A stretch of DNA of 64,000 nucleotides from Apis mellifera (Eukaryota > Arthropoda > Insecta > Hymenoptera > Apidae). This document shows, in pieces, positions 1 to 13,748 of this stretch (within the stretch, counting starts at the first letter, position 1; each line of letters begins with the position of its first letter). The position numbers and the translations under genes are program-made. The notes beneath the pieces were generated by a model that saw only the letters and a list, made by a program, of their open reading frames with translations, made no database searches and had not been told where the DNA came from. The stretch covers positions 8,271,931 through 8,335,930 of the forward strand of contig NC_037649.1 in NCBI RefSeq assembly GCF_003254395.2. The letters are read 5' to 3'.

Positions 1-1259
1 TAATAATATGATACTTTTTAATTTCTAAAGAGTGTGAAAGAGAAATATTGGAAAATGTATGAAAAAAAAGAATATTATAATAAAACATAAAGAGAAGCAT
101 ATTAAAAGGATAGTAATAAAGATAGAATGAAAAAAAAATGAAAAGATAATAATAAAATACTTAAAAAAAAATAATAATAATAATCAAGAATATAGAAATA
201 CTTTAAAAAAAATAATTAAAAAATTATTAATTTTTTTTAAATTTTGTACACCCACATATTTTTTATCAAATTTATTTTAAATCATTGAAAATCATGAAGT
301 TCTCTTTCATCAAATAGCAAAAAAGAAAAAAAAAAGGAAACGAACAGACAGTTTATGACAATATGACGAATTCCACATGATTAACTACATAAGGAGGAAA
401 AAAGCAAAACAGAAAAAAGAAAGAAGACACGAACTGAGCTAACGTAACTATTGTTGGCGAAGAGTCAGAGATTACGTTTAGAAGAACAGTATTCGAATTC
501 GTTTAAACAGAGATACTTGCAAATTAAATTTAAATCTTCGACAAAATAATTTTTCATTAATTACGAAAAATTATTCCTCCTTTCCTAATTTAATCGTTTA
601 AAAATCCTGATATTATTATATAAATCATATTTCTTTTAATACTAATTAATTAATTAATTAATTAATTTTAAAAAAAAAGGGAGCAACAATAAAATAAATT
701 TTTTCTTTTCAAAAGAGAAGAAAAGAGAAGAAAAGAAAGTGATCTCTGTCTTTCATTACACGTGCGACTCAATGAAAGCATAACTCTATTTTTATATCGA
801 GTAAGAAATCTGTCTACGATCGAACACGTGGTCGCCTTGAATATCCACATCCTACCCTTAACCCTATCTTCGCTTATTTTCACTCTCTTATCAACTCCTT
901 AAATAGTAATTTTTTTCTTCTTTTTTTAAACGAACTTCAACAAAGTATACACTTTTTGTATTCAATAGCAATCCTGCTCCCTATTAACTCTTACAAAGAC
1001 AACATGTAATTCGAAAAATTACTTATCACAAATTCTATATAGTACTCTAAAAAAAAAAAATTATCGACAATTCTAAATACTTCGATATACGATATACGAG
1101 ATTTTGAACAAAATTAAACATTGATCCAACGTTTCTCGTAAATGTTTAAATTAAATTACGATTAAATTATTGAAACATCGATATTCTCATCAATGTATCA
1201 TTCGTCTGAAAATAATATCATCGAATAAAGTATATACACGAAATTCGCAAACGTCGCAA
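1..1259. other. AT-rich intergenic DNA, no gene seen
   Basis: Long A and T runs and a perfect TAAT/AATT-type microsatellite at about 643-667. Open frames on either strand are short, low in complexity and have no recognisable domain. A moderately GC-richer patch at about 740-890 shows no splice-bounded coding frame I can defend. Confidence 0.6.
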
Positions 1260-1640
1260 AAATGAGGGCTGGCAAACGTTGGCGAGGATGAGGGTGAGAG
1301 GAGAGCTGCACAAGACGATCGGAGGACGAAATGGTAGCAGAAACGACAGGTATTGTCCGCGGTCCTAAATTATTCGACGTTCCGTGCCACTAGGTTGAAC
1401 GGGAATGTTTGGCAGGTTTCGAGCAACGGAGACGTGGAGGAAACGCAGAAAACTCTCATCTATCATGTCGGAACGTGTTACAAGCGAAAATAGTCGCAAG
1501 GATACGCCGAGGTCGGACTTGGCGAGAAACTTGGTGGACGGTGGGATGCCGGCGTCAAGGGTGCGAGCGGATTATCAAGCGTACGCACCAACTGCTGCGA
1601 CACTGTCATCGTCGTCACAGCGTCGATAGCTTCACGGTGT
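1260..1640 (+). other. GC-richer island with a 74-codon ORF of unknown status
   Basis: This island stands out sharply from AT-rich flanks. It holds an ATG-started frame at 1405-1629 coding 74 residues rich in Arg and Ser, with no domain, signal peptide or membrane segment. A second frame overlaps it almost completely, so openness here may only reflect base composition. A possible splice donor lies at about 1350 (gacag followed by gtattg), so the island could instead be a 5' exon or a conserved non-coding element. I do not recognise any product. Confidence 0.25.
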
Positions 1641-3900
1641 TTCCTTGGAGAATATCATTTTTTTTAAATGTTAAAAGTAGAGATTTCAAACTTTGAAGTA
1701 TTTTTTTTTTTCTTCTTAGACAATTTGAGAAATTGAATATTTTAAAATCGTTGTTGAGTGAGTAGATGTTTCGAAGAATATTGTTTTTAAATTTGAAATT
1801 TACAAATTCGAATTTCTAATTCTTCTTCTTCTTCTTCTTCTTCCTTTTTTTTTTTTTTACTTAAGTATGTGAATTTTCAGAAACTTAATTTTAGAGTTTA
1901 TACAAGGTAAAACCAAGTTGAAAATGTGACACAAAGTTCGCAAGAAGGTCATAGTATATCAGGTACACGTGCACTCAACTCCGATATAACTTGTCGAATG
2001 ACACGTTAGTTAACTATGATGTTTTTACGTGCAAATTTTACGAGACACGTAAAATAATTACTGTTATTAATATAAACTATCAAGATGTTTTAAGTTTATC
2101 AGCAATTTTCTGGGAAGAATATTCATTTTAAAGTGTATCATATTATTAACCGACAAATATAACTTATTGCAATAATTTATTATAAAATAATTCTATTATT
2201 AAGAATTTGCTTCCATATTTTTTACTTTAATATGAGAAAAAGGAAAAATATTATTTACATAAAATATTGAATTAAATTTTGTTTCTATTCCATTTCCACA
2301 AAATGAGCTCTACAAATTGTGTAATTTATTATATATCTATTTTTATCGAGAAACAAACTATTTATAAAATGTTATGAAAGTGTTTATAAATACTTAACAA
2401 TATTATAAATATGGTATAAGACATTCATTGTAAATATTCGAGTTCGAATTCGAATATGTCAATGCGCAATTTCTAATTTAAAAAAAGATTAAATAAAACA
2501 AGTTTCTAAATGAGAATTGTCTTAATATTCTTGTTACTTACCTTTGAAGTGACAATCTCACTTTACGTCATCCGTTATAATAGATATTGACATTAGGAAC
2601 TGGACAGGTGTGTTCAGGAAAATGGTTTCATTTTTCAGAGAACGAATGGCACCAGAAGATGACTGAATTAAATTATTATACAGCATTTAATTCTGAAATA
2701 ACAAAAAATTTTCTTTATTAAATATAAATTACAATATAATTAAAGCAGATAAAAATTATATTTAAAAATGTGAGAGAAGAATTGATAATTTTGTTATAAA
2801 AATTTTGATTCATAAAAAAAAAATAAATAGATATCCTTTTAAATAGGAACGTTCATTGACTATTCGAGCGAAGCAAAAACCCATTTCAGCAAGACGAATG
2901 TGCTCAGGAGTATTTATAATTCCGTGCTTCTTGTAAAACGTTGGATTATTTTTGTGTGCTTTCAATGATCAGAGAAGACGTAACGTCTGCTATCCTAAGA
3001 TATGTAACTTGCATGAAAATATTTAAATATAACATATATTTTTAATGAAACAAAAATTAATACAATGTAAAAATACAAGATAAAAGATAAATACATTGGA
3101 ATATTGTTTCATGCATATTTCAAAAGAAAATTATTATATAATTTATATTTATATTAATTAGCGTGTATAAATTGATAATTTAAGAAGAAACGTCATCTTA
3201 ATAGATACTGACGTCTCGAAAGAAGTCGTGATGTCACGATATATCCTTGAAAGAGACGCTATTATGGCCGGTCAAGCCTACGCTCTAGGCCAGGGGCTAG
3301 GCTAGGCTATTTCCGCTATTCAGCTTATGGACAAAAATAGTACTAGAGAGCTTTCGAACGAAAAGCTGCTGGGACCTCTGGTGGTGTCTCTCCGGAGAAA
3401 GACGATTTTTCTACTTCCAGAAGTACCTTTTCAGAAATAATTCTTCAATCCTATTCCGTTATCCACTCCTTGCTGCAATTACTTTAAAGGCAACATTTTC
3501 TTCTTTCATATTTCATCATTTTTCTTTTAATTTTCACACATTACTGATTGATAAATGAAATTTTGGACACAATGAGAAAAAAGTTTGACACTTTTTAAAT
3601 TTACTTTTATATTACCAATATCACAGAAAATTTTCATATTTCTAACCTTACTTTCGTATAAAAATTTTCATATTCTTAATTAACTTTACATACTCCTCAT
3701 TTTTTTTTGTAACCTAAAATACATATAATCTAAATTAATTTGAATTATATTTTATAAAGTTTAGAATTCGATAAATAAAAAAAAAGAAATAATAATTTTT
3801 CTGTAATTCTCCATTCTCCAAACAACTGACAAGAATGCACATTATTCACATCAAAGAACGAAAACGAAATTAAATTTTCATCACCTTATTCAACAATCTC
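1641..3900. other. AT-rich spacer, no gene seen
   Basis: It holds a TTC-repeat run at about 1823-1843 and many poly-A and poly-T stretches. A GC-richer knot at about 3265-3310 has repeated ctaggct/aggcc words that could form an imperfect hairpin. No coding frame with plausible codon use and splice sites was found on either strand. Confidence 0.55.
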
Positions 3901-3929
3901 GTTCTCGTTTCGAAATTCTGATTTAATTA

Positions 3930-4340
3930 TGCATGGTTGCAAGGGACCGTTTACCATTATTTCGGTAATTGGCGCGAGCAATTAATCTCGGCACACCCAC
4001 GTAATCGCGTTACGTCGGCGCATGCGCGTGCCTTTTTCGAAAACGATTTTCTATTTTCCACCGTGGCGATGCGTGCGACAGGTGCTTGGCCGATGCCAAA
4101 GCGAAATCGCGCACAGGCTGGCCCACACCCCGTGTTGCTTCTCGGTAGAATACTACGATTTCTCGGGTGCACGGATTTCGAAACACGTGAGAGACCAGAA
4201 CATGGGTATTTTCAATCGTCTCTTCTTTTTGCTGGCAGTACAACCCGACCAAGCCGCCTCTTGTCCTGGCCGGACCGATAGGTGAAGGCGATTGGATCGA
4301 GTCACCTCTCGTAGTATTTTTGGGCGGCCACGTGATATCA
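3930..4340. promoter_or_regulatory. GC island with palindromic NRF-1-type site, candidate promoter
   Basis: The palindrome GCGCATGCGC lies at 4018-4027 inside a roughly 400-bp GC-rich island in otherwise AT-rich DNA. This is the core of the NRF-1 site; the insect factor is Erect wing. Such sites usually lie close to transcription starts. Three overlapping frames are open through the island on both strands, but none resembles a known protein, so I read the openness as a GC effect. No flanking exon can be tied to it. Confidence 0.35.
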
Positions 4341-7300
4341 TTTTTCAAGTTTTTTTGCACGGGGAATAAAGTACTTCTCGTTACCAACCAATTTTTTTTC
4401 TTTTTAAACTTTATTCATTCGTTAATTATTCTGTGAAATAAGAAAATGGGGAATTTTAATTTGGAAATACATACATATGGAAATGGTAAAAGAAGAAATG
4501 ATGGTTTATTTTAGGTGAGCATGACTGAATCTAAATATCTTAAGTTAAAGAATATTTCTATGAAAAAAAAAAAAATTTCAAGATTTCAATTAAATAATTT
4601 ATTGAAATATTTAATTGTTGTATAAGTTAATAATTTCTCTTTTTTCAATCTTCACTTAAGAAAAGTGTGAAGATTGTATTTACCTTTATCTAGAAATATA
4701 TGAGTTAGAATATTCATATTATAGTAATAATACCTGCAAAATTAGTGATAATTAATCAAACCATCTTTCTTCCTTCTTTATCTCTTTAACTTTAAAAAAA
4801 TAATGATTTGCAATAAAATAGAATAAGAATTATATTTAATATGATAAATTATATTATAAAATATAATTTGAATAGTGAGAAGATTAATTAATCTTGATTT
4901 CCAACAAATTATAATAAAACAAATATAGCTTACAATAAAAGGAGATAAATAACGAATAAGATACAAAGATAATTAACAGCAATTACCAAGAGAATCCTAA
5001 AGAAATTATAGGCTTCATATGGTTCGTGATGTCGATGTTCAATAAGAAGAGAAAATAGTGAATTTAGTTAACCTAGTTCCATAGACCTCGTTCCTGGCGC
5101 TCGCGACCTTTACATTTATCGTTGAATCCGGATCCAGAGAGACACAGAATGGGATCCACCTCGAGAGCTGCTCCACCTGCCACCGGATACCAGTGTGACC
5201 AGGCTGACCGTCCCGCGGTACGCCTACACGAATTGCTACTGCGTTATTTCGAGTGTTTTAGCCTTGGGTGTTGGCCAGAGAAAACTTTTGAAATATCGAG
5301 AAGCACTTGGTCTCTTCCTCGGCCATCAGGATTCTGTGATAAGTACAAAGTAGCACAAAGTGATTCCGCGCGAGTAACTGCAACTGAAACGTGACGAGAA
5401 GAATATCATGCCTCTTCTCCTGGGATAGGAATTTGAAATCGTTATTACTCGTTGAATCCATCAACATGATTAATAAAGGAATATTTTCTCGAAGATTTTA
5501 CAATGTTTATCATATTTTTAACAATTGTTCACAATGAAAAATATTATTTGAATCGTTTTTGAGCGTGACTGTGCTGTAACATTTCTGCCAAGATTTCTGC
5601 TAAGAAATTTATGATACAATCTGTCACAACTACTACTACTTGTTCCTTGTTTTGTTTAATACGTTATTCTACATAATTATTTGAATAAATTTTCAATCTT
5701 CTAAGAATCTTATGAATTTTTATTATATCGCCGAGGAGAATTATTTGTAGAAGATGTGACGTAAAAGATGTATTTTGATAAAACTATATAACACCTGGGT
5801 ATAATAAATAAAAGAAAATATAAGATAAAAGATACAATAGATGCAAAAGATGCAAGTGTCGATCGATGGACACAGTTGGAGAGAATTATCTGGATTTTTC
5901 ACGAGTTTGAAAAACTCAAACACACAGGTTTGGCACAACGGTGGATAGATTCCTTGACGAAAACGAGCTCTGGCCCGGAACGTCGACAAACCAGAACGAG
6001 AAATAATAATAACAGCTCACGCAAAGATTCCACTCGCGATTTCAATCTAATATTTAAATAGATTCTGCGGCCGGTGTTCGCGAACCAGCGTAAGAAAGGA
6101 AGACAAAGACAGGAGATATTCTTCCTGGGCTGAATAGTCGGACGGAAGTTGAACCAATACTTTTTTACTACCTCTCTCTCTCTTTCTCATTTTTCATTTT
6201 CTTCTCCTCCTAGTTTTTCATTCTATCTACTTGTAAGAAAAACCATAACGGTTCAATGAACTTAATAAAACTATCTATTAATTATTTATCCGTGATTTCA
6301 TTGGCAATTACAATATTTGTAAAATATTATTTTCTTATAATTATTAATCGATAAATAAATAGTTAATAACTATTGTTATTTACACGATTATTATTCAATC
6401 ATAAACGATAATTGCATTCACATTCAGGCAGGCAGGTTTTTAAAAACATTTTTTCAACATCCAGGCAAATAAACTTCCGGACAAGATGACTCCGCTCCTG
6501 CAATTAAAACGATTAATCAGTCGATATAAAAATTAAGGAATACAACAAGCTTACTTCTACAATATAATTCATCAACAGGTTGCAATTTCGATAAATGGAA
6601 AAGCATGCGATCAGTACGCAATCAATTACGCAATCCGCGTTTCAAAATCGTCTTAACAAGCAACTCGAAGGTGAGCAACAAAGAATCCGACGATTTTATA
6701 GGATTGGCAACAATTGGCATCGCGATCGCCACTTGTGTGCATCTACGGCAATCTTAGTGCTAATTAGAGAGTCTACTCCCGCCACGAGGAGGACCGTGGA
6801 AGAATCATTAATTTGTTTGACGTAACGCGGATTCGGACCTCGTTCAAAGTGAAACACACGATGATCGAATTTGAGACTCCGCGAATTCTGAATACAGAAA
6901 TTGATCCAATCAACGACGATCGTTATAAACGGCTTTGTTAAAAAAGATAGATCCATGGATTTCATCATATTCTCCTTTGATATATTTAAAAATTTTCTTC
7001 TTCCTTATAAATTCAATTCAATGTATATAATAACGAAACAATAATTAAATACTTTGAATTTTCTTCCATAATAAATTCATTGAAAAAAAAAAAGCACTAA
7101 TGTTGGCTAATGCAAAAATTCTATCAAACCTTGACCTTTTGATGAATTAATTATAAGACTAGGAAAATTTATTTTCAACGTACCACAAACAGATGCTGAT
7201 GGGTGTCGCGTGCCTTATGCGACTATACCGTGCCACCTGAAATTCCTCGCTGGTATTGAAATGCCGCAATATGTGTAACGCGCTGCAACAGAATTTTCCA

Positions 7301-10022
7301 AGCGACCACGATTTATAATACGATTAATAATACATGGGTAAAAATAATTTCGTATCGATTACATTGAGCAACCTGCACTCATCGGTAACTACGTTATACA
7401 GCATGCTTGCGATACAATTTATTAATAATAATAATAATAATGATAATAAAATAATAATAATGATAAAATTAAACAAATATTTACTCGACTTTATTTTCCC
7501 TTATTTATAATAATCATTTTATAAAACCTTTACTTTTCAATGGATAAGAAAATTTTATAAATGATAATTCATTCTAACCATAATAAATTTTCCCTTAAAT
7601 CAATTTCCCTCCTCTCCCCTCACAAAATTAGATCAAAAGCTTCGCGCATATCATCAGAGAATTGCATACGTGGAAATTTATTCAACGACGATCTCTCAGA
7701 TCGTTTAACTCGAATAATTTGATACGCGCGAACCCGATACAAAAGTTGTACAGTAAAAACGATACACACGTGGACACGTGGAAACCCTTGGAACAATGCC
7801 AGCGTCAGATTTTCTGACGCATTGTGATATATGAACGCGTGGTGAATTGTGTTTAACGTATCGAAAGAAAATGCACGGTTAATAGAGGGAGGGGGGAATG
7901 ATAATTCATTTCGATCTAATTCGATGAATGTGATGAAATTAACCGATCCGCGATTGTCTCTAATCCATGATTTTTATAGATTGCAGTGGAATTTCTGGAT
8001 TCCAACTTATCATTCCACAATTACTCTTTTCATTAGCGTTTTTAGCGAACAATACTTCGTTAATATTTTACGTTTGTATTAATTTTGAAAAATAAACAAA
8101 ACGTGCGTGGAAAGAGATGAACTTTTAACTCATATTTTTTATAAAACTTTAAAATTTTATACATTCTTTTTTAATTCAGTTTCTATACGTTTTTATATAT
8201 GAAAAAAAAATGAAGTATTTTAGATATAAGATAATTAAGTGATTCAATTTCAGATACGTTCAGTTAAAACGAATTCTATAGGAAATCGCTATTAAGTGGT
8301 AGGTGGAACAATAAACATTAGGACGCGAATCAAAATTTACGATTTGAAACGGTGGGGAGTAATTTGCAGTAATTTTCCAGCAGTGATGCTCATTTACACT
8401 AGTATAAGAGAAGTTATTGTTTCGACAGTTCGGCGAATAGAAAGTAAACGAAAAGGATCCTAAATGTATTTGATATCGATGCTCGAGCTCGTTTGTGATT
8501 TTAAGCTGTCTGGATATAAAGAAAATTCGATCGATCGTTCATTCGATCCGATTGAAGAAATAAACCGTAAGAGTTGTTGCCGTCCGAACTCTGTCGATAC
8601 TCGCGTAAAATAAGATTCATTGACCACGTTGTGTTATTGACTACTTGTCACGCACTATATTCTACTTACGTCAAAGAAAATCGAGTGATTTATAGTGTTA
8701 TGAAAAAGTGAATATAATTGTTATTTTATGCGTATAATGAATTATGGAGTGTTCGATTCTTAGAACTCCAAGTGGAGTAATAAATTAAATACTTCGTGGT
8801 AATTTTCTTTAATAACATTATTTAAATTATTTTAAGAGGCATAATTTTAAATATTTTAGATAAATCTAAAATATAAAAAAAATTCTTAAAAAACTTTTAA
8901 CGATCTTGTTTAAGTCCTTACACGAGTATTTTTCTAATACTTGAGATCCTAAAATTCAAGAAATTAAAAATTAATATTATTTTTGTCAAAAATATAATAT
9001 ATATTTATATATAAAATTATAAATATTAATATTTATATATTTATATATTATAATTCATATATGAAGTTCTAGAGATTTATACTGAGAGATCTGCGAGACG
9101 TTGAAGGGTTCTTAGGTCGTTCACCTATTCCGCTGATATTTATAGTTTTCCTGGTGATGCTCAACTGACAAGACGCACGATTATAATTAATCTCTTTCTC
9201 GGTAATGCTATATCGGTCCTGTTACGTTTTCAAAGCATAAAAGATTCTATGCTTTCGCTTATATATCCGAGTCTTTAAAGTGAATTTGAAATCTTTTTAC
9301 CTGTTGGTTTTCCATCGAAGCGAATCACATTTTTGATCTATGCATTCGAAATCCTACGAAACCATACGCGATTAAAATATCAAAAATGTATTGACTAGGA
9401 TAAATTTTGGCAAAACGAAAATGCGGTTACGTCATATATAAAATCACGTGCATCGATATCACTTTGTAAGTGCAATGATGAGTATACGCGGTTGCCCTTG
9501 GATAAGATCCAAAATTGTTCCGGCACCTTACTTTGAAGCAACTTCATACTAAAATACCAACTGCGTATTTAATACCTAATTATATTTGCCTGATGCGTAA
9601 GGTAAAATATAAAAGATACCTGAAACACCTGTCCTTTCTCTATATTTGATATTTATAGAAATCGCGACACGTTTACATGGATTGGTCGTGTTTGCACTTT
9701 TCCTTTAATCTCACCTCATTGTTTTGATAACCCGAATTATGATGTAAGTACAAAACGTAAAATACGAGTTTCTTTCAAGCATGTCTTGTGTCAGTTTGAC
9801 GGCCAGCCATGAAGATATTTATGCTGGACGACAACGAAGTTTAAATTTATTTCATGTTAAATGAGCTGATTGCCTAAAAGTATTTAAATACGCATATTAT
9901 TGTGGCCTTTCAATTGCATCGAAAGGTGGTTTGTCGCTCCTTGAAGAATCATGGAAATATCTTATCATTTTTTAAATTAATTCAAATCAATCGTCTTGTA
10001 TATATATTTTCAATAAAATACT
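4341..10022. other. AT-rich intergenic DNA, no gene seen
   Basis: Mostly A/T runs with an AAT-type microsatellite at about 7421-7465. Slightly GC-richer patches occur at about 5080-5400, 5870-6080 and 6580-6900. Each holds frames of 60-90 codons without a domain or clear splice context. Most of the longest frames here do not begin with ATG. Nothing could be assigned. Confidence 0.55.
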
Positions 10023-10028
10023 TTTATT
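10023..10028 (-). terminator. Polyadenylation signal of the PARN-like gene
   Basis: AATAAA on the minus strand, about 25 bases past the TAA stop at 10,054-10,056. The spacing is short but usual for compact insect 3' UTRs. Confidence 0.5.
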
Positions 10029-10053
10029 TTATGTAACGATAAAAAAAAAAAAA

Positions 10054-12284
10054 TTAAAATAACAGTTGTTCTAACCTTTTATGGTTTGCTACAGCTACCA
10101 AAACACGTCTTTGAGCAAAAGGCATCACATCCACTTGGCCGAAAGATGAAAACTTCTCCATCAACTGGAGGAAAATATTAGTATTTAGATGTTTCTAATG
10201 ATGTTATTAAGTGTAATTTTATATTTGATTATACCTGTTTGATATCTACAGATGGTGATTTTAACTTCACATGAAGCCATTCCGGTCTTGATAACATTGG
10301 ATCTGGACCATCAAATTTCTAAAATACAATAATTAAAATTATTATTTTATATATCTTAATTATTAAAAGAAATATATATCTTCTCACCATATACATTTCA
10401 TTGCCTCTTGTTATATTTATACAATTTACAAAGTTTTTTATGCTGCTTATTAGTTCAGCATGCGTTGCTATCCTTTCTTCCAAACCTCTAAAAATAAGAA
10501 AATATTATTCAAGATCAATAAATACAATATTATTATAATATAAATATTATATAAATATCAACCATACATTCCAAATTTATTTACACAAAATATATGTGCC
10601 ATTTTTATATATATATATCCAGCAAAGTAAGCATCCCATCCAGCAGTGTGATACTTTTTTTCATCTAGGATAATATCTGAGTCTATAATATAATAAAATT
10701 TGAATTGAGAATATAAAATTATATTAAAATATAATAAATTTTAATAAATCATCATAGAAATAATTTACTTGAAGATTCTTCATTATTCATTGCAATCTTT
10801 GGTGAATTCAAGGTTAATAATTTTCCTTTAGTTGTAAAATATTCGTATAAAGTACTCAATGAACTTATTTTCCAACTCACTTAAAGAAAAACATGTTCAT
10901 ATGTTTATACAACTTTTATATCATTTATTTATAATTTTTTTTTTCTTTTTATCATTGCTTTTTACCTTCTTCCTTGCTAAATAATTTTCGTACTTCGTAA
11001 CTTAAAAATTTTGTGTCATATATTTGTGGAAATAATTCATGTATATTTTTTTTGAATTCATTATATGAATCTAAAAAATATATAAATTTAAATTACATAA
11101 TTTATTAAATATTGTAAAAAAACAAATATTGTTTAGTAAAATATTATTTTACTAAATATTATATGGAATATTTAATACTTGGCAGTGGTTTATAAAATTG
11201 TTGATGCATAAACATTAAATCTAAAAGTATATTATGTCCTACTATTATTTTTTTAGAAGAGGCCAAGAGTTTAAATACTATAGAAAATCCTATGTAATAA
11301 TCTAATAATTCTTTCTCCAAAGTTTCTTTATCATTTTCCCTTATGAATTCATGCATGTTAGGTGATATTTCAATAATATTTACCTAAAAGAAAGAAACAA
11401 CTCCGTAGAATGTTTTATACATGTTAATATACATATACTTATTTATATCAAAATATAAATAATAAAGGATATTATATACATACTGATTTATCATCCGATA
11501 TACTCCATACATTTTTATAATTGTGTCTTATATCTTTATGTATCAAATATTGTAATATAGGATTAGAAGTTTCCACCTTTAATGTTTCTCCACTCTTGTT
11601 AGCAATCCATTCAGAAATTTTAGTTTTATAATTTATGAACTCATTTTCTTCTTCATATGTTAAATGATTTAAATTATACGCTAAACTATCTTCTTTTATA
11701 TAATTCTTTAATAACTTTTCATCTGTCTCATCCAAGAATGAAATACCTTCCTTTAAAAACTACAAGATATATATTAAAAGTAAGCAAATAATTTGTACGA
11801 ATAAACACAAATATGTTTTATAACACAATTTTACTTAAACAACATACTTTATTAAATTCAAAATTATGTTTACAAAGGAACTCTAATGCTGCCACTTGCC
11901 ATATTAAGTGTCTATTTTTTAATGGTATAGATTTTGGAAACAAATAAAAATTAAAACAATCTACTTTATAGGTATTTTCATAAGGAACATGACGGAAAGT
12001 TGCAATGCCAAATTGTATTATCATAAATTGCTGAATATTTTTCTTTAATAATTTATAACGATCATTGAACGAATCGAAAAAGCTGAAATAAAAAAGATAC
12101 AAGTGAGAAAAAGTACAATTGAAGTTGATTTTTAATTCTTAAACAAACCTAACCTATGTTTCAATTTCTCTTCTGAATATAAACCAGTAAATTCAGCATC
12201 GATGGCAATAAAAGTTGCATTGTTTACAGCGATTTCCAACTTTGGATACAAAGTTTTAAAATTCGTTTTTAAAACTTCATTCAT
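10054..12284 (-). CDS. PNLDC1: PARN-family DEDDh 3'-5' exoribonuclease, PNLDC1/Trimmer-like
   Basis: Ten exons join in frame into 491 residues: 12284-12154, 12082-11848, 11759-11484, 11383-11179, 11070-10966, 10879-10769, 10682-10563, 10485-10388, 10318-10235 and 10164-10054. All introns are GT-AG. The CAF1/DEDD nuclease residues are complete: D29 and E31 (DAEFTG), D269 (GHNILLD), H366 and D371 (HTAGWDAY). The segment between them (about residues 160-215) sits where PARN has its R3H domain and still looks related. The C terminus carries a short RRM-like remnant (about 455-490). At 491 residues it lacks the long tail of PARN (about 640) and is nearer PNLDC1. PNLDC1 trims piRNA 3' ends; PARN deadenylates mRNA and processes small RNAs. 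The C-terminal membrane anchor of silkworm Trimmer is not visible. The family is secure; PNLDC1 rather than PARN is inference. Confidence 0.85.
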
Positions 12285-13672
12285 ATTACCAAATTTTATA
12301 TATTTATTTACACCGGAACTTTCCTCTTAAATGTACCGTAATGTACGTATGAATGTACAATGTGAATATAACCTAGAATATCCAATGAGAACTACAGTAT
12401 TAATTTTTATCAAAAAATTAAAAAAATTACGCGATGAAATGAAATAAAAATTTAAAATTTGATTTTAAAATTTGATTCGTTAAATAATAATTAGTTTCGA
12501 AGGTCACTTGCACAATGCGAAGAATCAAATATTCAAATATTATTCAAGATAATAGTAATAAGACATTTAAAATTTGAAATTGCACATACTTACAGTTAAA
12601 ATTATAAATTAAAAATTATAAAATTATTAATAAATAATATATATAAAAATGCACACATTTTCTTTTTATCTCGTTAAATAAAACTATTACAGCTTATTAT
12701 ATCTAACATATTTACAATTATTAAATACGAATAATTTTAAAACTGATGCAATTTTTAAAATATTAAATACAATGCATATTGTATTAAAAATTAATTATAA
12801 TTACAAATAACAATATAATTATAAAATATCTTAATGCTTCGAAAGTGAATAAAATTAATCGAATCTTGATCAAAAAAACAAAAATCAACCATCCAATTAT
12901 CGCATATAATTTATTCCACTTTCTCAAGAAATTTCTCGTTGATTTTCAACAACAACAGTTTAATTCGGCATCAATCAAAGGTGATAAAAAGGATTTGAAG
13001 GCGTAGTAGTAAAGAAAAAACTCGATTGAGCAATTTCTTTCGAAAATTTTCCATTCGAACGATCGCATAAGTTACAACTCTACTTTCTCATTGTTAGATA
13101 ATCAAATTGGAAAAACAAAGTATATCAAACAATGCAAATAATTCTCCCATAATAATTAAAATCAAAATTATTAACAACAAACGAATAAATCACGTGCAAT
13201 ATCAATTTCAATATTAAACGTGAATATGAATATAATCAAATAAAATAAATACATCGTTTAAAAACTTCTTTCTCGTTAAAATTCCTACACGCTAGCTTTT
13301 TCGCAGCGATCTATCGAGTGCAACCGAGTTCCTCGCTCGAGTGTGATCGAGTCAGTGCGATCTGCACTCGGCCAGTTGCATATCATCGAACGAAACTCGT
13401 GGACAGTTTTTCACGTGTTCCAACGATAATCAACAAAGAAACGTGCTCGAACGAGCCGACAAGCGAGCGTTTCCGCGGTTGAAAGATCTTTCTTTTTAAT
13501 CGGCGAACAACTCTCTCTCTGGCAATGAACTTGCGCCTATCGTGTTAGTGTATTCGCGGCCACGAAACTGGATACTTCGTCCTGTTGATCGTTTCACCAT
13601 TGCCATTTTATATCAAGTGTACTTCATTGTTGCACACTAAAGAGACATCTTGGGCCTTGAATCTTGTCAACA
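12285..13672. promoter_or_regulatory. Divergent intergenic region, with likely MCORP promoter and 5' UTR
   Basis: The region separates the minus-strand exonuclease from the plus-strand MCORP distal start. The stretch 12,400-13,290 is AT-rich and featureless. From about 13,290 to 13,670 the base composition becomes GC-richer, with an insect initiator-like TCAGTG at about 13,351. The ATG at 13,673 follows in a good insect context (caacaATG). I infer a promoter with a leader of about 0.3 kb. No TATA box stands out. Confidence 0.4.
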
Positions 13673-13748
13673 ATGTTCTTCAGATTCTCTATATTCGTGG
13701 GCTTGAGTTCCGTGGTGGCAACTATTATCTATCTGACACCTATACCAC
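13673..13748 (+). CDS. MCORP alternative first coding exon (distal), signal peptide
   Basis: ATG-led exon of 25 codons plus one base, ending at a strong donor (C|GTGAGT). It encodes a short basic start (MFFR) and a hydrophobic core of about 18 residues, typical of a signal peptide. The exon ends in phase 1, exactly as the proximal first exon at 21461-21584 does. Either can therefore be spliced to the common exon at 21771. With this exon the protein would be 636 residues. Confidence 0.6.

Noticed and set aside
3937..4387. Frames of 114 and 125 codons on opposite strands
   Set aside because: Overlapping openness in a GC island, no domain and no splice support.
4778..4966. Possible second mitochondrial fragment
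   Set aside because: AT-rich and hydrophobic when translated, but no conserved mitochondrial protein motif appears in any frame under the mitochondrial code.
9840..10053. Extra C-terminal exon with a membrane anchor for the PARN-like gene
   Set aside because: Minus-strand frames here contain no hydrophobic stretch long enough, and the polyadenylation signal follows the stop closely.
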